64,000 nt of DNA from RBC038 sp041390625 (GTDB lineage Bacteria > Chloroflexota > Dehalococcoidia > UBA2979), in contig JAWKPM010000008.1 of assembly GCA_041390625.1 (NCBI GenBank), forward strand, positions 124,001-188,000, given 5' to 3'. Position numbers and translations under genes: made by a program. The notes beneath the pieces were generated by a model. That model was not told the DNA's origin, did not search any database, and was given only the letters and a program-made list of their open reading frames with translations. Positions 10,447 through 19,265 of this stretch are shown one piece after another. Each line of letters begins with the position of its first letter. The first letter of the stretch is position 1.

Positions 10447-10464
10447 CGGCACTTTGAAGTGCCG
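10447..10464. promoter_or_regulatory. Perfect 8-bp-arm inverted repeat, possible HxlR operator 2
   Basis: CGGCACTT, two-base spacer, AAGTGCCG. It ends 20 bases before the HxlR start codon, just upstream of the ribosome binding site, a position that would suit autorepression. Its sequence differs from that of operator candidate 1, so at most one may be the true HxlR site. Confidence 0.4.
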
Positions 10465-10483
10465 CAGTCACCTGGGGAGAACC

Positions 10484-10879
10484 ATGGCCGCCCAACCTCG
10501 GATCGAACGGACCACCGACGCTGCGGACGCATGTGAAGTGCGCGAGGTGCTCGACCGTGTCGGCGACAAGTGGTCGGTGTACGTCATCCACATGCTCGGC
10601 GGCGGCACGATGCGCTTCAGCGAGCTGCGCCGCGGCATCGAGGGCATCAGTCAGCGAATGCTCACCGTCACCCTGCGCGGGTTGGAGCGCGACGGCCTCG
10701 TGTCCCGAACGGTGTACCCGGTCGTGCCGCCTCGAGTGGACTACTCACTGACGGCGCTGGGAGAGACGTTGCTCGACGCGGTCTGCGCGCTGTTCGAGTG
10801 GTCGGAGCAGCATCGCGAGGACATCGACGCCGCGCGCGCCCGCTACGACGATCGGGACCCCGTGCCCCTGCCCGGTTAG
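10484..10879 (+). CDS. HxlR-type winged-helix transcription regulator, 131 aa
   Basis: The HxlR pattern is complete: CEVREVLDRVGDKWSVYVIH, FSELRRGIEGISQRMLTVTL, LRGLERDGLVSRTVYPVVPP, then the wing and VDYSLTALGETLLDAV. The single Cys in the N-terminal ACEV segment is the residue that senses quinones, aldehydes or oxidants in family members such as YodB and HypR. ATG at 10484 has GGGGAGA just upstream; a TTG 30 bases earlier lacks one. It is divergent from the YceI gene and probably controls it, and perhaps the VOC and PPOX genes. The inducing signal is unknown. Confidence 0.9.
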   Translation: MAAQPRIERTTDAADACEVREVLDRVGDKWSVYVIHMLGGGTMRFSELRRGIEGISQRMLTVTLRGLERDGLVSRTVYPVVPPRVDYSLTALGETLLDAVCALFEWSEQHREDIDAARARYDDRDPVPLPG

Positions 10880-10986
10880 CGACAGGTGCGGGTAGCGGGT
10901 TCGGCTTGGCGGCCGGGCCTTACCATTGCGGACATGCCGTCTGACGCAGTCGCTCGTGATCTCCGCAACGACTGGCATCGAACACC

Positions 10987-11559
10987 TTGACGGGGAGCAC
11001 GCTCCTCGAGCGGCTGCGCGCGGGCGATGTCTCTGCCCTCGCTGAGCTGTACGACGAGACGAGTCGTCGCGCGTTCGGCGTGGCGCACGCCGTGTTGCGG
11101 GACGACGCGGAAGCGGAGGACGCGGTGCAGGAGGCCTACATCTGGGTCTGGGAGCACGCCGACCGCCTCGACCCCGCTCGAGGGCGGGTGGAGTCGCTCG
11201 TGCTCACGATCGTTCATCGCCGCGCCATCGACGCCGTGCGTCGCCGCGCTCGAGGCGTGGCACGGGCCGAGCGATTCGCCCGCGAGCACGACGGTCACAC
11301 CGCGGACGCCGCCGACGCGAACATCGAGGCGCTCGACAACGAGCCGGCGCTGGAGAGCGTCCGTCACGTGCTGGACTCGCTGCCGGACGAGCAGCGAGCA
11401 CCCATCGAGCTCGCATACTTCGAGGGCCTGACTCAGCAGGCCGTCGCAGAGCGCCTCGGGATCCCGCTCGGCACTGTGAAGAGCCGGCTTCGACTTGCCC
11501 TCGGCAAGCTGCGCGCCGGCCTCGCAGCCCCACGCGCCGGAACGGGAGGTGGCCCGTGA
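10987..11559 (+). CDS. ECF RNA polymerase sigma factor, 190 aa
   Basis: Region 2 spans about residues 15-85 (LAELYDETSRRAFGVAHAVL, AEDAVQEAYIWVWEHADRLD) and region 4 about 130-180 (LDSLPDEQRAPIELAYFEG, then GLTQQAVAERLGIPLGTVKS with the -35-reading helix). Region 3 is missing, as in ECF factors. The start appears to be TTG at 10987; upstream in-frame codons offer only CTG before a stop and no strong ribosome binding site is seen. The next gene overlaps its stop by four bases (GTGA) and encodes the cognate anti-sigma factor, as in the SigK/RskA type. Confidence 0.92.
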   Translation: MTGSTLLERLRAGDVSALAELYDETSRRAFGVAHAVLRDDAEAEDAVQEAYIWVWEHADRLDPARGRVESLVLTIVHRRAIDAVRRRARGVARAERFAREHDGHTADAADANIEALDNEPALESVRHVLDSLPDEQRAPIELAYFEGLTQQAVAERLGIPLGTVKSRLRLALGKLRAGLAAPRAGTGGGP

Positions 11560-12257
11560 CCTGCGACGAGGTCCGCGACCTGCTGCCCGCCTACGTGCTC
11601 GACGCCCTGTCCGAGGCCGAGCTCACGGCGATCGACGAGCATCTGTCCGAGTGCTCCGAGCACATCGAGGAGCTCGCCGAGCTGCGCGACGGCACGCGAG
11701 CGCTCGAAGGCGCCATCACCGAGCGAGCGCCGCGCGCCGCCCTGCGAACCGCCATCCTCGAGCGAGCATCTGCCCCTCCGACGGACGGGGGCGTCGATGG
11801 TTCGACCAGGCCGGCGCCGATCACGCTTCGACCGGCAACGCCGCCGAGGCCGTGGTGGCGCTCACCCGCGGTCGCAGCGGCAGCGGTCGTGCTGGTGCTC
11901 GCGAGCGTCGTCGGCGCCTCGATGCTTGTCTCCGGCGGCGACGGTGATTCGGGCGTCATCGTTCGGCAGGTCGAGGCGGGCGCCACGCCCGGTCTGCGTG
12001 TCGAGTACGACGGCGGTCAGGCGGAGGCCGTGATCTCGCCGCTCCAGTTCCCGAGCGCGCCCGCCGGCCGCACGTACCAGGTCTGGGTCATCCGCGCCGG
12101 CGCAGCGCCCGCGAGCCTCGGACTGATCGCCGACCCAGCCGAGCCCACCGTGATCGAGGTCAGCCTCGAGGCCGGCGACGTCGTCGCGATCACGGAGGAG
12201 CCGGACGGCGGCAGCGCGCAGCCGACGACGGATCCCATCGTGGCGGTGGAGATTTAG
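11556..12257 (+). CDS. Membrane-bound anti-sigma factor, RskA type, 233 aa
   Basis: The N-terminal anti-sigma domain (about 1-75) carries a variant zinc motif: Cys3, and HLSECSEH where the usual HxxxCxxC ends in His. One membrane segment follows a basic-proline linker (AVAAAAVVLVLASVVGASML, about 106-125). The outer domain has the RskA pattern FPSAPAGRTYQVWVIRAGA with a DP-containing end. It should hold the sigma factor at the membrane until a signal triggers proteolysis. Start GTG overlaps the sigma gene stop, so the two are made in step. The Tat-signal and DUF4331 genes downstream are likely members of the same regulon. Confidence 0.9.
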   Translation: MTCDEVRDLLPAYVLDALSEAELTAIDEHLSECSEHIEELAELRDGTRALEGAITERAPRAALRTAILERASAPPTDGGVDGSTRPAPITLRPATPPRPWWRSPAVAAAAVVLVLASVVGASMLVSGGDGDSGVIVRQVEAGATPGLRVEYDGGQAEAVISPLQFPSAPAGRTYQVWVIRAGAAPASLGLIADPAEPTVIEVSLEAGDVVAITEEPDGGSAQPTTDPIVAVEI

Positions 12258-12307
12258 TCAGGCCACACGCCCCGCGCAGTGATCCGCGCCGGCCTCCGCG
12301 GCGAATG

Positions 12308-12326
12308 ACAGGTGAACCCCACCTGT
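12308..12326 (+). promoter_or_regulatory. Hairpin/palindrome before the Tat-signal protein gene
   Basis: ACAGGTG, five-base spacer, CACCTGT (perfect 7-bp arms), ending five bases before the GGAGG ribosome binding site of the gene at 12343. It could be an operator, an attenuator, or a terminator for the sigma/anti-sigma pair; no T-run follows. Confidence 0.4.
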
Positions 12327-12342
12327 AGCCCGGAGGCATTCG

Positions 12343-12675
12343 ATGTCCACTGACCAGCCCGATCCGCGTTCCCAGCCGAGGGGCACGTTGCAGCGCCGGC
12401 TCTTCCTGAAGCGCGCCGCGCTCGGCATTGGCGCCACCGGCCTCGCGATCGCCGTGCCCGGCGCGCTGATGGGCGAGGCCACGAATGACGAGGCGGAGGC
12501 CGTGAGTGCCGCCGCAGACGATCTCGATCTCGAGGGGCTGCCGCCGATGGTGGCCTACGTGCGCGACGCGGCCGCCGGCGACGTCGTGATCCTCGCCGGC
12601 ACCTCGGAGGTCGAGGTCCGCGACCTCCAGCTCGCGCGCCGGCTCATCGCCGGGATGCGCGCCGCATCCGCCTAG
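12343..12675 (+). CDS. Small Tat-signal protein, 110 aa, unknown function
   Basis: A twin-arginine signal is clear: basic N-region, RRLFLKRA at about residues 19-26, then the hydrophobic stretch ALGIGATGLAIAVPGALM. The mature part is about 65 residues, acidic at first (ATNDEAEAVSAAADDLDLEG), then GLPPMVAYVRDAAAGDVVIL and a basic end. No cofactor motif is seen. It is exported folded or stays membrane-anchored. Start ATG has GGAGG at 12332-12336. It sits 27 bases before the DUF4331 gene, so the two are probably co-expressed. I recognise no enzyme family; a partner or chaperone role for the DUF4331 protein is possible but unproven. Confidence 0.75.
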   Translation: MSTDQPDPRSQPRGTLQRRLFLKRAALGIGATGLAIAVPGALMGEATNDEAEAVSAAADDLDLEGLPPMVAYVRDAAAGDVVILAGTSEVEVRDLQLARRLIAGMRAASA

Positions 12676-12702
12676 CTCTCAGCTCGAACTGAAGGAGCAA
12701 CC

Positions 12703-14085
12703 ATGTCTTCTCATCGTGAAGCGCCCGCCATCTCGACTGATCCGGTCGCCGACAACACCGACGTGTACGCGTTCGTCAGCCCCGACCGTCCCGACACCGT
12801 CACCCTCATCGCGAACTTCATCCCGCTCGAAGAGCCGGCCGGCGGCCCGAACTTCTTCCGCTTCGGCGACGATGTCCTCTACGAGATCCACATCGACAAC
12901 GACGGCGATGGCCACGAGGACGTCACCTTCGACTTCCGATTCACGACGCGGGTCATGAACCCGGCGACGTTCCTGTACAACGTCGGGCCCATCTCCTCGC
13001 TGACCGACCCCAACTGGAACGTGCGCCAGACCTACGAGGTCGGCGTCACGCGCGACAACGGTCGAGGCCGGAAGCCGCGAACCGTCGCGGGCCGCAATCT
13101 GGCCACCCCGCCCGTGAACATCGGCCCTCGTTCGACGCCTGACTACGAGGCACTGGCCAAGGCGGCCATCCACTCGCTGCCCGACGGCGTCAGGGTCTTC
13201 GCGGGTCAGCGCGACGAGGGGTTCTTCGTCGACCTCGGCTCGATCTTCGATCTCGGCACGCTCCGCCCGGTGCAGATGCTGCACCTGATCCCGTCCGCCA
13301 ACGCGATGGGTGAGGACGGCGCGGGCGGTTACAACGTCCACTCCATCGCCATCCAGGTCCCCATCTCGATGATCACGGCCGACGGCAAGGTGCCGACCGA
13401 CGTGATGGCCGCCGGCTCGACGATCGGCGTCTGGGCAACGGCGAGCCGCCAGCGCGTCACGCTGCGCACGAAGGAGCGCGGCGCCGACAGCGTGGGACCG
13501 TGGGTGCAGGTCTCCCGCCTCGGCAACCCGCTGATCAACGAGGTCGTCATCCCGCTCGGGAAGAAGGACGACTGGAACGGCGCGCACCCGTCGCGCGACT
13601 CGCAGTTCGCTTCGCACTACGCAGCACCTGAGCTCGCTGCGCTGCTCCCCGTCCTCTATCCGGGCGTGTTCCCGCGGCTGGGCGCTCTCACCGAGAGCGG
13701 CGCATCGAGGGACGACCTCGTCGCGATTCTCCTCACCGGCATTCCCGGCGGGCTCGTCGACGGTTTCCAGAACTTCACCGGCACGACGCAAGCCGACATG
13801 CTGCGACTGAACGTCGCGATCCCGCCGACCGGCACGCCCAGCCCTCTGGGCCTGATCGGTGGCGACGCCGCCGGCTTCCCCAACGGGCGTCGAGTCTTCG
13901 ATGACGTCGTCGCCATCGAGCTGCGAGCGGTCGCCGGCGCCGTCTATCCGCTCATCGACTCGACGTTCGAGCCTGACGCGGCCGCCGGCGGTCTCGCCGA
14001 TGGCACCTCCAACGACCGCCCGTACCTGACGGTGTTCCCGTACCTCGGCACGCCGCACCAGGGTTACGAGCACACGCACCACTAG
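12703..14085 (+). CDS. DUF4331 family protein, 460 aa
   Basis: The DUF4331 pattern begins immediately (SSHREAPAISTDPVADNTDVYAF, here quoted only in part: SSHREAPAISTDPVADNTD), followed by FVSPDRPDTVTLIANFIPLE, VLYEIHIDNDGDGHEDVTFD, a central PLGKKDDWNGAHPSRD stretch and a C-terminal GGLADGTSNDRPYLTVFPYL. Acidic loops (DNDGDG) suggest calcium binding. No signal peptide is seen, which is odd because family members are often exported; the preceding Tat protein might carry it. The start ATG has GAAGGAG upstream. The family's biochemical function is unknown; it is often found beside ECF sigma systems, as here. A strong stem-loop follows the gene. Confidence 0.9.
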   Translation: MSSHREAPAISTDPVADNTDVYAFVSPDRPDTVTLIANFIPLEEPAGGPNFFRFGDDVLYEIHIDNDGDGHEDVTFDFRFTTRVMNPATFLYNVGPISSLTDPNWNVRQTYEVGVTRDNGRGRKPRTVAGRNLATPPVNIGPRSTPDYEALAKAAIHSLPDGVRVFAGQRDEGFFVDLGSIFDLGTLRPVQMLHLIPSANAMGEDGAGGYNVHSIAIQVPISMITADGKVPTDVMAAGSTIGVWATASRQRVTLRTKERGADSVGPWVQVSRLGNPLINEVVIPLGKKDDWNGAHPSRDSQFASHYAAPELAALLPVLYPGVFPRLGALTESGASRDDLVAILLTGIPGGLVDGFQNFTGTTQADMLRLNVAIPPTGTPSPLGLIGGDAAGFPNGRRVFDDVVAIELRAVAGAVYPLIDSTFEPDAAAGGLADGTSNDRPYLTVFPYLGTPHQGYEHTHH

Positions 14086-14103
14086 CGACGCGCGGTCGGC
14101 GCG

Positions 14104-14139
14104 GGCGCGGCCTCGCCTCCGTGGCGGCGAGGCCGCGCC
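14104..14139 (+). terminator. Strong GC-rich stem-loop after the DUF4331 gene
   Basis: A perfect 14-bp stem: GGCGCGGCCTCGCC (14104-14117), eight-base loop, GGCGAGGCCGCGCC (14126-14139). It ends about 30 bases before the next gene. There is no T-run, as is common in high-GC genomes. It should end or strongly reduce transcription of the sigma/DUF4331 block. Confidence 0.6.
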
Positions 14140-14169
14140 CCACCCCTGACAAGCTCGGAAGGAGGCCCC

Positions 14170-14613
14170 ATGCCCTCGAACCCACGAATCGGCAGATTCA
14201 CGCTTCAGCCTGAGGGCACGCGTGCGGCGGCGCTAGACGACCGCCACCAGCACGAACGGGGGGATGTCGGGCGGGCCACTCACGAGCACGGACATGCCCA
14301 CGAGGGCGGCACTCACGGCGTCCGGCTCGAACCGGGAGACCTCGCGTTCATCGTCGAACTACGCGACGGCCGCGAGCATCATCGAGGCGCGATCGTCCTC
14401 GACGTGGACGCCGGGCTCCTCACGGCAGCCTTCGCCCACGGCGTCGAGGTGATCAACATGCGCGCGCTGTCGTTCGTGCGCGCCTGGCGCGTCGAGCACA
14501 CACCGCGATCCATGACCGAGGACGAGGCGTACGCCTACGCCCTGACCCGCCTCGACGCGCTCAGGCGCTCACCTCTGGTCGTCGTCGATCCGGGCGACGA
14601 GGACGCGGGATAG
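14170..14613 (+). CDS. Hypothetical His-rich protein, 147 aa
   Basis: Not recognised. The N-terminal third contains a His cluster (HEHGHAHEGGTHG, about residues 39-51), which could bind metal. The rest is predicted mixed alpha/beta (GDLAFIVELRDGREHHRGAI, VINMRALSFVRAWRVEH) with an acidic end. ATG at 14170 has GGAAGGAGG upstream, the strongest ribosome binding site in this stretch, and codon use matches its neighbours, so it is a real gene. It lies after the terminator of the DUF4331 gene and converges with the aldolase gene. Confidence 0.65.
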   Translation: MPSNPRIGRFTLQPEGTRAAALDDRHQHERGDVGRATHEHGHAHEGGTHGVRLEPGDLAFIVELRDGREHHRGAIVLDVDAGLLTAAFAHGVEVINMRALSFVRAWRVEHTPRSMTEDEAYAYALTRLDALRRSPLVVVDPGDEDAG

Positions 14614-14709
14614 GGCAAAGGCTGCATGGGCGCGGCGCACAGGTCTTGTCGCCGCAGATTGACCCGGTGGTGCAGGGAGAACCTCCGACCCGCGGTCGTC
14701 GGCGACGCC

Positions 14710-15459
14710 CTATCGCTTGATCCCGCCGAGGCCGTCCTGCACGCCGGACACAGCCCACGGTGTCCACGGCAGAGTGAAGAACTTGAACCCTTTCTCGACG
14801 TAGAAGTTGGGATCCATCCCGGGCGGGATGAAGTACATGCCGGCCACCACACCGTGCCGAGCGCACGCCTCTGCGATCCGGTCCAACCCCGCCTGGTAGG
14901 TCTCCGACTCGTAGTCCAGCGGCACACCGAGGGCAATCGACAGATCCGAGGGTCCGACCAGGAGCACGTCCACGCCGTCGACGGCGCAGATCGCGTCTAG
15001 ATTTTCCATCGCCTCGAGCGTCTCGATCATGGGCACGATCACCAGCTGGTCGTTCACCGCATCGAGGTAGTCTCGGTAGCTGGAGAATTCGCCCCACTCG
15101 CCGCGCATTCCCGCGTTGCTTCGCTCGCCCTTCGGGTGATATCGGCAGTACGACACCATGCGGTTCGCCTGGTCCGCGTTGTTCACCATGGGCGCGATGA
15201 TCCCGCGCGCTCCCGCATCCAGGGCGAAGCAGATCACGTCCGGTCGGTTGTCGCTGACGCGGATGAACGGCGTCGCGGACTTCCCACGCAAGGCTTGAAC
15301 AGTCGGACCCAGCTGCTTGACATCCACGGGCGAGTGCTGAGTATCGAACAGCAGGAAGTCGTACCCCGAGTCGCCCAGGAAGTTCATGTCGCTGCCGACG
15401 GTCGCCGTCGTCCCGACGACCGTTTGCCCACTCCTGAGCATCTCTTTGACTGAAGCCAT
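14710..15459 (-). CDS. HpcH/HpaI aldolase family protein, 249 aa
   Basis: Class II (metal-dependent) 2-keto-acid aldolase of the HpcH/HpaI type, a TIM barrel. Seen: FLLFDTQHSPVDVKQLGPTV near 33-52, ALDAGARGIIAPMVNNADQA near 80-100 with the usual GARGIIAP, and VPMIETLEAMENLDAICAVD with metal-binding Glu, then LLVGPSDLSIALG with metal-binding Asp. In most HpcH/HpaI members a His is present near the position of the QHSP motif, as here. These enzymes cleave 4-hydroxy-2-oxo acids to pyruvate plus an aldehyde. ATG at 15459 has GGGAG upstream; a GTG 24 bases earlier is possible. Monocistronic; divergent from the YheT-like gene. Confidence 0.88.
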   Translation of the reverse strand: MASVKEMLRSGQTVVGTTATVGSDMNFLGDSGYDFLLFDTQHSPVDVKQLGPTVQALRGKSATPFIRVSDNRPDVICFALDAGARGIIAPMVNNADQANRMVSYCRYHPKGERSNAGMRGEWGEFSSYRDYLDAVNDQLVIVPMIETLEAMENLDAICAVDGVDVLLVGPSDLSIALGVPLDYESETYQAGLDRIAEACARHGVVAGMYFIPPGMDPNFYVEKGFKFFTLPWTPWAVSGVQDGLGGIKR

Positions 15460-15637
15460 CGGTTCCCCACTCCCACCCACCACGCCAGGGACGCGGCGCG
15501 GCGCCCTCCGCCGCGGCGCGCGAAATCTAGCACAGGGGCGACGGCCGTCCGTCCGCTCGACGCGGCACTATTGCCCTGAACGGCAGGCAGGTGCGCGACA
15601 CTGACGGACCCGACCATCGAGACCGAAGGGACACGCG

Positions 15638-16624
15638 TTGCCGCCAGTCGCAACTTCCGAGGACGCCGCGCCGTGGTGGCAGCCCGGCGGCCACATGCAG
15701 ACCGTCCTGCCGCACCTGGCTGGCGGCCCCGTCGTCGGCACGGACGAGCAGTTCATCGTGGATGTCGGTGAGCGCTCAGCGGTTCGGGTCTCGCTCACGC
15801 GTCCGTCCGCAGCGCCTCGCGGGACGCTGCTGCTCGTGCACGGGTTGGCCGGCTCCTCCGAGTCTCGCGCGCCTCGCTGGACCACGTCGCAGGCGCTCGC
15901 CCGAGGCTGGACGGTCGGGCGGGTCGACCTGCGGAACTGCGGCGGCACGGTCCATCTCGCCTCGACGCTGTATAACGCTGCGCAGAGCGCCGACCTCGGA
16001 CACGTCCTCGCAGCCCTCGAGGCGCGCGGGCTCCGCAGGCCGTACGCCATCGTCGGCTTCTCGCTCGGCGGCAACCTCGTGCTGCGATACGCGGGCATCG
16101 AGGGCTCCCCCGGCGGCGCCGGGTTGGCGCCCGACGCCGTCGTCGCGGTCAATCCACCGGTCGACCTTCGAGCCGCCGCCGCAACGATCGAGCGCCCCTC
16201 GAGGCTGCCGTACCAGTTGTTCTTCACCCAGGCGCTGCTGCGGCTCCTCCGCGCGATCCGCGCCGAACGCTCGGTACCCGGTCCTCCCTCCAGCCTGCGC
16301 GCCGTCCATACCGTGCGAGCGTTCGACGCCGCATTCACCGCGCCGGATGGTGGGTGGCCGTCCGCCGAGGACTACTACTCCGACGCGAGCTCACTGCCAC
16401 ACCTCGGTGCGATCGCCGCACCGACGCTGATCCTCAGCGCGGCCAATGACCCGATCATTGAGCCTTCGGTGTTCGAGGGCGTGACGACGCCGCACCTGCG
16501 CGTCCACGTCGCAACCTCGGGCGGCCACGTCGGCTACTGGTCCGCGTCGTCGCGCTTCTGGGCGGGGGAGTCGGCCCTCGACTTCATCGAGGAGTCAGTC
16601 GGAAACGCAGGCCGCCACAACTAG
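15638..16624 (+). CDS. YheT/ABHD1-like alpha/beta hydrolase, 328 aa
   Basis: Starts at TTG 15638 with GAAGGG at 15625-15630. The YheT-type beginning is clear (WWQPGGHMQTVLPHLAG, 'the N-terminal PGGHxQT' hallmark), followed by LLVHGLAGSSESRAP with the oxyanion turn, VGFSLGGNLVLRY with the nucleophilic Ser, a DPII acid region (LSAANDPIIEPSVF) and the catalytic His in SGGHVGYW. Family members are esterases or lipases acting on medium or long chain esters; E. coli YheT itself has no settled substrate. It converges with the acyl ligase gene. No signal peptide is seen. Confidence 0.9.
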   Translation: MPPVATSEDAAPWWQPGGHMQTVLPHLAGGPVVGTDEQFIVDVGERSAVRVSLTRPSAAPRGTLLLVHGLAGSSESRAPRWTTSQALARGWTVGRVDLRNCGGTVHLASTLYNAAQSADLGHVLAALEARGLRRPYAIVGFSLGGNLVLRYAGIEGSPGGAGLAPDAVVAVNPPVDLRAAAATIERPSRLPYQLFFTQALLRLLRAIRAERSVPGPPSSLRAVHTVRAFDAAFTAPDGGWPSAEDYYSDASSLPHLGAIAAPTLILSAANDPIIEPSVFEGVTTPHLRVHVATSGGHVGYWSASSRFWAGESALDFIEESVGNAGRHN

Positions 16625-16660
16625 GACAGGCGAAGGCGGGCAAACCGGGCGCACGTCCGC

Positions 16661-19258
16661 CTAGCGTTGCTCGTCGAGGCGCGCGAGGACGGCGCTCACC
16701 CGTCGTGCGAGGTCGGCGGAGTGCTCGGCGACGAAGTCCTGGTGGTCCCCGGCGATCGGCACGATGGAGAGACCACCCTCGCAGAGCGTCTGCCAGCCGT
16801 AGTCCTCGCGTCGTTCGAGCCACGGCTCGGGATTGTCCGTGCGGAAGAGCACGGCCGCGCCCCGATACGGCCCCGGGACGTACGCGTGCTTCGCGCGCTC
16901 GTTCGCCAGAAAGATCTCGGAGCGCTCCACCGGACCTCGAGGCCGGCGCAGCCTGCCAAGCAGGTAGCGCCGACGCCCCTCCCAGTCGCGCGCTCGCAGG
17001 TGACGGGTGTGGAACCTCGCCTTGGCGATCGCGAGATCGAGGCGTTGTCCCAGAGTCGCCGCCGCCGGTCGAGGGGCTGGCTCGACCAGACGCGCATCGA
17101 GTAGCCCGAGGAACTCGACACGCTCGCCGGCGCGCTCGAGTCGTTGCGCCATCTCGAACGCGACAATGCCGCCGAACGAGGCTCCCGCAAGGCGGTAGGG
17201 ACCGACTGGCTGCACGGCACGCAGCTCGGAGAGATAGCGCTGTGCCATTTCTTCGATGGTGGCCAGCGGAGGTTGGGCTCCGTCGACGCCGACGGATTGA
17301 AAGGCGTAGACCGGGAAGCCGTCAGGGAGCGCGGCGGCAAAGCGGTAGAACAGGTCGGCCGTGCCGTGGATGCCGTGAACCATTGCGAGCGGAGAGCCCG
17401 GGCCGCGTCCGCGAAGCGTCACGAGGCAGCGGCCCGCATCGGTCCCGCCGTCGGCCGCCTCGATGAGCGCCGCCTGCTCGGCGATGGTCGGAGCGGTGAA
17501 CAGCGAGGCCATGGTCACGCGCAGATTGAGCTGCGCCTCGAGCTCGAGGAACAGCTCGACCGCGGACAGTGAGTCCCCACCGAGGTCCACGAACTCGTCG
17601 TGGCGACCAACCTGCTCGACACCCAGGACGTCGCACCAGACGCGAGCGAGCTCGCTCTCGAGTTCGGTCGCAGGCTCTTCGTAGCCGCGCCTCGCCGCCG
17701 GAAGGCTCGTCGCGGCGTCGCCGGCGAGGCCGAGGCGCTCGGCCAGCCCGATGCGCTGGAGCTTGCCGGTCGGCCCCTTCGGGATCTCCGCCACCAGCTC
17801 GATGCGCTTGGGCACCTTCGCGTCGGACAGCTGCGTCGCGACGAACGACCTCAGGTCGGCAGCCGAGGTGCTCGCGCCCTCGCGAAGGACGACCGCCGCG
17901 GCCACCTCCTCACCGAGCGTCGGGTGAGGCACGGCGAAGGCGATCGCCTGCGCCACGTCGGAGTGCGTCGAGAGCACGTCATCGATCTCGCGAGGCGCGA
18001 TGGTCTCGCCCCCGCGGTTGATGACCTCCTTCAAGCGCCCCGTAAGGAAGAGGTAGCCGTCCTCGTCGAATCGGCCCTCGTCGCCGGTCCGAAACCAGCC
18101 ATTCGTGAATGCCGCTGCCGTTGCCTCCGCGGCACCGAGGTAGCCCGCGGTCACGTTCGGGCCGCGAATGACCACTTCGCCGACTTCGCCCTGCGCGAGG
18201 AGCGTGCCGGATCCGTCCATCACGGCGACCTCGGGCCCGGCGGGAAGCCCGACCGATCCGGGCTTCCTCGCCCGAGGTGGCAGAGGGTTCGACGTCATCT
18301 GGTGCGAGGCCTCGGTCATGCCGTAGGCCTCGATGACCGGGGCGCCCAGCGTGCTCTCGAGCTCGGCCATCAGCGGCGCGGGGAGGGATGCGGACGAGGA
18401 CCGGACGAAGCGCAGGGACGAGCGCGCCACGACATCCGGATGACGCGCCGCCTGCGCCAGCACGGACTGGTGCATCGTCGGGACGGCGGTGTACCACGAC
18501 GGGCGGGCCTCATCGAGCCACCCCATGAACCTCATCGGATCGAACCCGGGCGTGCATCGAACCGCGCTGCCCGCGTACAGGGACGAGAGGACCGCGGCGA
18601 TCAGCCCGTGGATGTGGAACAGCGGCATGACGTTGAGGCATCGGTCGGCCTCGGTGAGTTGGAGCGAGGTCGCGATGTGGCGCGCCGAGGCGAGCACGTT
18701 CGCCTGGGTAAGCGGAACCATCTTCGGCCGCGACGTCGTGCCCGAGGTGTGCAGCACGAGCGCCACGTCAGCGGCCGCGGCCGGCGAGGCCGGCGAGGCC
18801 GGCGGTTGGTCGGCGGGTGCGACGCCGTCGGCCTCGATGCTCATCCGACCCGCGGGGCCTTCTGCGACGGGGCGCGCATCGAGCACCTCGATCCCGGCGG
18901 CGCGGGCGACGGCGGCTGCGACCGGCATCGCGTCGACCTGCGTTAGCAGCACGCGAGGCTCGAGGTCGGTGAGGTAGAAGTCCAGCTCGGGCGCCCGATA
19001 CGCCGGATTCAACGGGGCGCTTCCCGCGAATGCCGCCACGGCGAGGAACGCGACGGCCATCTCCGGCCCGTTCGGCAACACGATCGCCACGCGGTCGGTG
19101 GGCGCGACGCCGACGCTCCTCAGGAGCCGTCCGATCGAATGCATCTCATCGAGGAGTTCGCGGTACGTGAGGGGGGAGCGGCCGGGAGCCTCGATGGCGA
19201 CGGCGTCCGGTCGCGACTGCGCGTGTGCCTCGACCAGCTCGAGCAACGTCGCGACCAT
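16661..19258 (-). CDS. Acyl-CoA/acyl-AMP ligase - carrier protein - thioesterase fusion, 865 aa
   Basis: Three modules. An adenylate-forming ligase (about 1-520) has ALVLHTSGTTSRPKMVPLT (ATP loop), AYGMTEASHQMTSN, GWFRTGDEGRFDEDGYLFLTG in part, and PKGPTGK with catalytic Lys499. A carrier domain (about 530-605) has DLGGDSLSAVE with Ser563 for the phosphopantetheine arm. A type I thioesterase (about 610-865) has AGASFGGIVAFEMAQ with nucleophile Ser694 and GDHQDFVAEH with the His. This is the layout of a single-module NRPS-like loader/offloader. It needs a phosphopantetheinyl transferase encoded elsewhere. The hot-dog gene ends seven bases before its start, so the two are co-transcribed. Product unknown. 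Confidence 0.9.
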   Translation of the reverse strand: MVATLLELVEAHAQSRPDAVAIEAPGRSPLTYRELLDEMHSIGRLLRSVGVAPTDRVAIVLPNGPEMAVAFLAVAAFAGSAPLNPAYRAPELDFYLTDLEPRVLLTQVDAMPVAAAVARAAGIEVLDARPVAEGPAGRMSIEADGVAPADQPPASPASPAAAADVALVLHTSGTTSRPKMVPLTQANVLASARHIATSLQLTEADRCLNVMPLFHIHGLIAAVLSSLYAGSAVRCTPGFDPMRFMGWLDEARPSWYTAVPTMHQSVLAQAARHPDVVARSSLRFVRSSSASLPAPLMAELESTLGAPVIEAYGMTEASHQMTSNPLPPRARKPGSVGLPAGPEVAVMDGSGTLLAQGEVGEVVIRGPNVTAGYLGAAEATAAAFTNGWFRTGDEGRFDEDGYLFLTGRLKEVINRGGETIAPREIDDVLSTHSDVAQAIAFAVPHPTLGEEVAAAVVLREGASTSAADLRSFVATQLSDAKVPKRIELVAEIPKGPTGKLQRIGLAERLGLAGDAATSLPAARRGYEEPATELESELARVWCDVLGVEQVGRHDEFVDLGGDSLSAVELFLELEAQLNLRVTMASLFTAPTIAEQAALIEAADGGTDAGRCLVTLRGRGPGSPLAMVHGIHGTADLFYRFAAALPDGFPVYAFQSVGVDGAQPPLATIEEMAQRYLSELRAVQPVGPYRLAGASFGGIVAFEMAQRLERAGERVEFLGLLDARLVEPAPRPAAATLGQRLDLAIAKARFHTRHLRARDWEGRRRYLLGRLRRPRGPVERSEIFLANERAKHAYVPGPYRGAAVLFRTDNPEPWLERREDYGWQTLCEGGLSIVPIAGDHQDFVAEHSADLARRVSAVLARLDEQR

Positions 19259-19265
19259 CGAGCGC

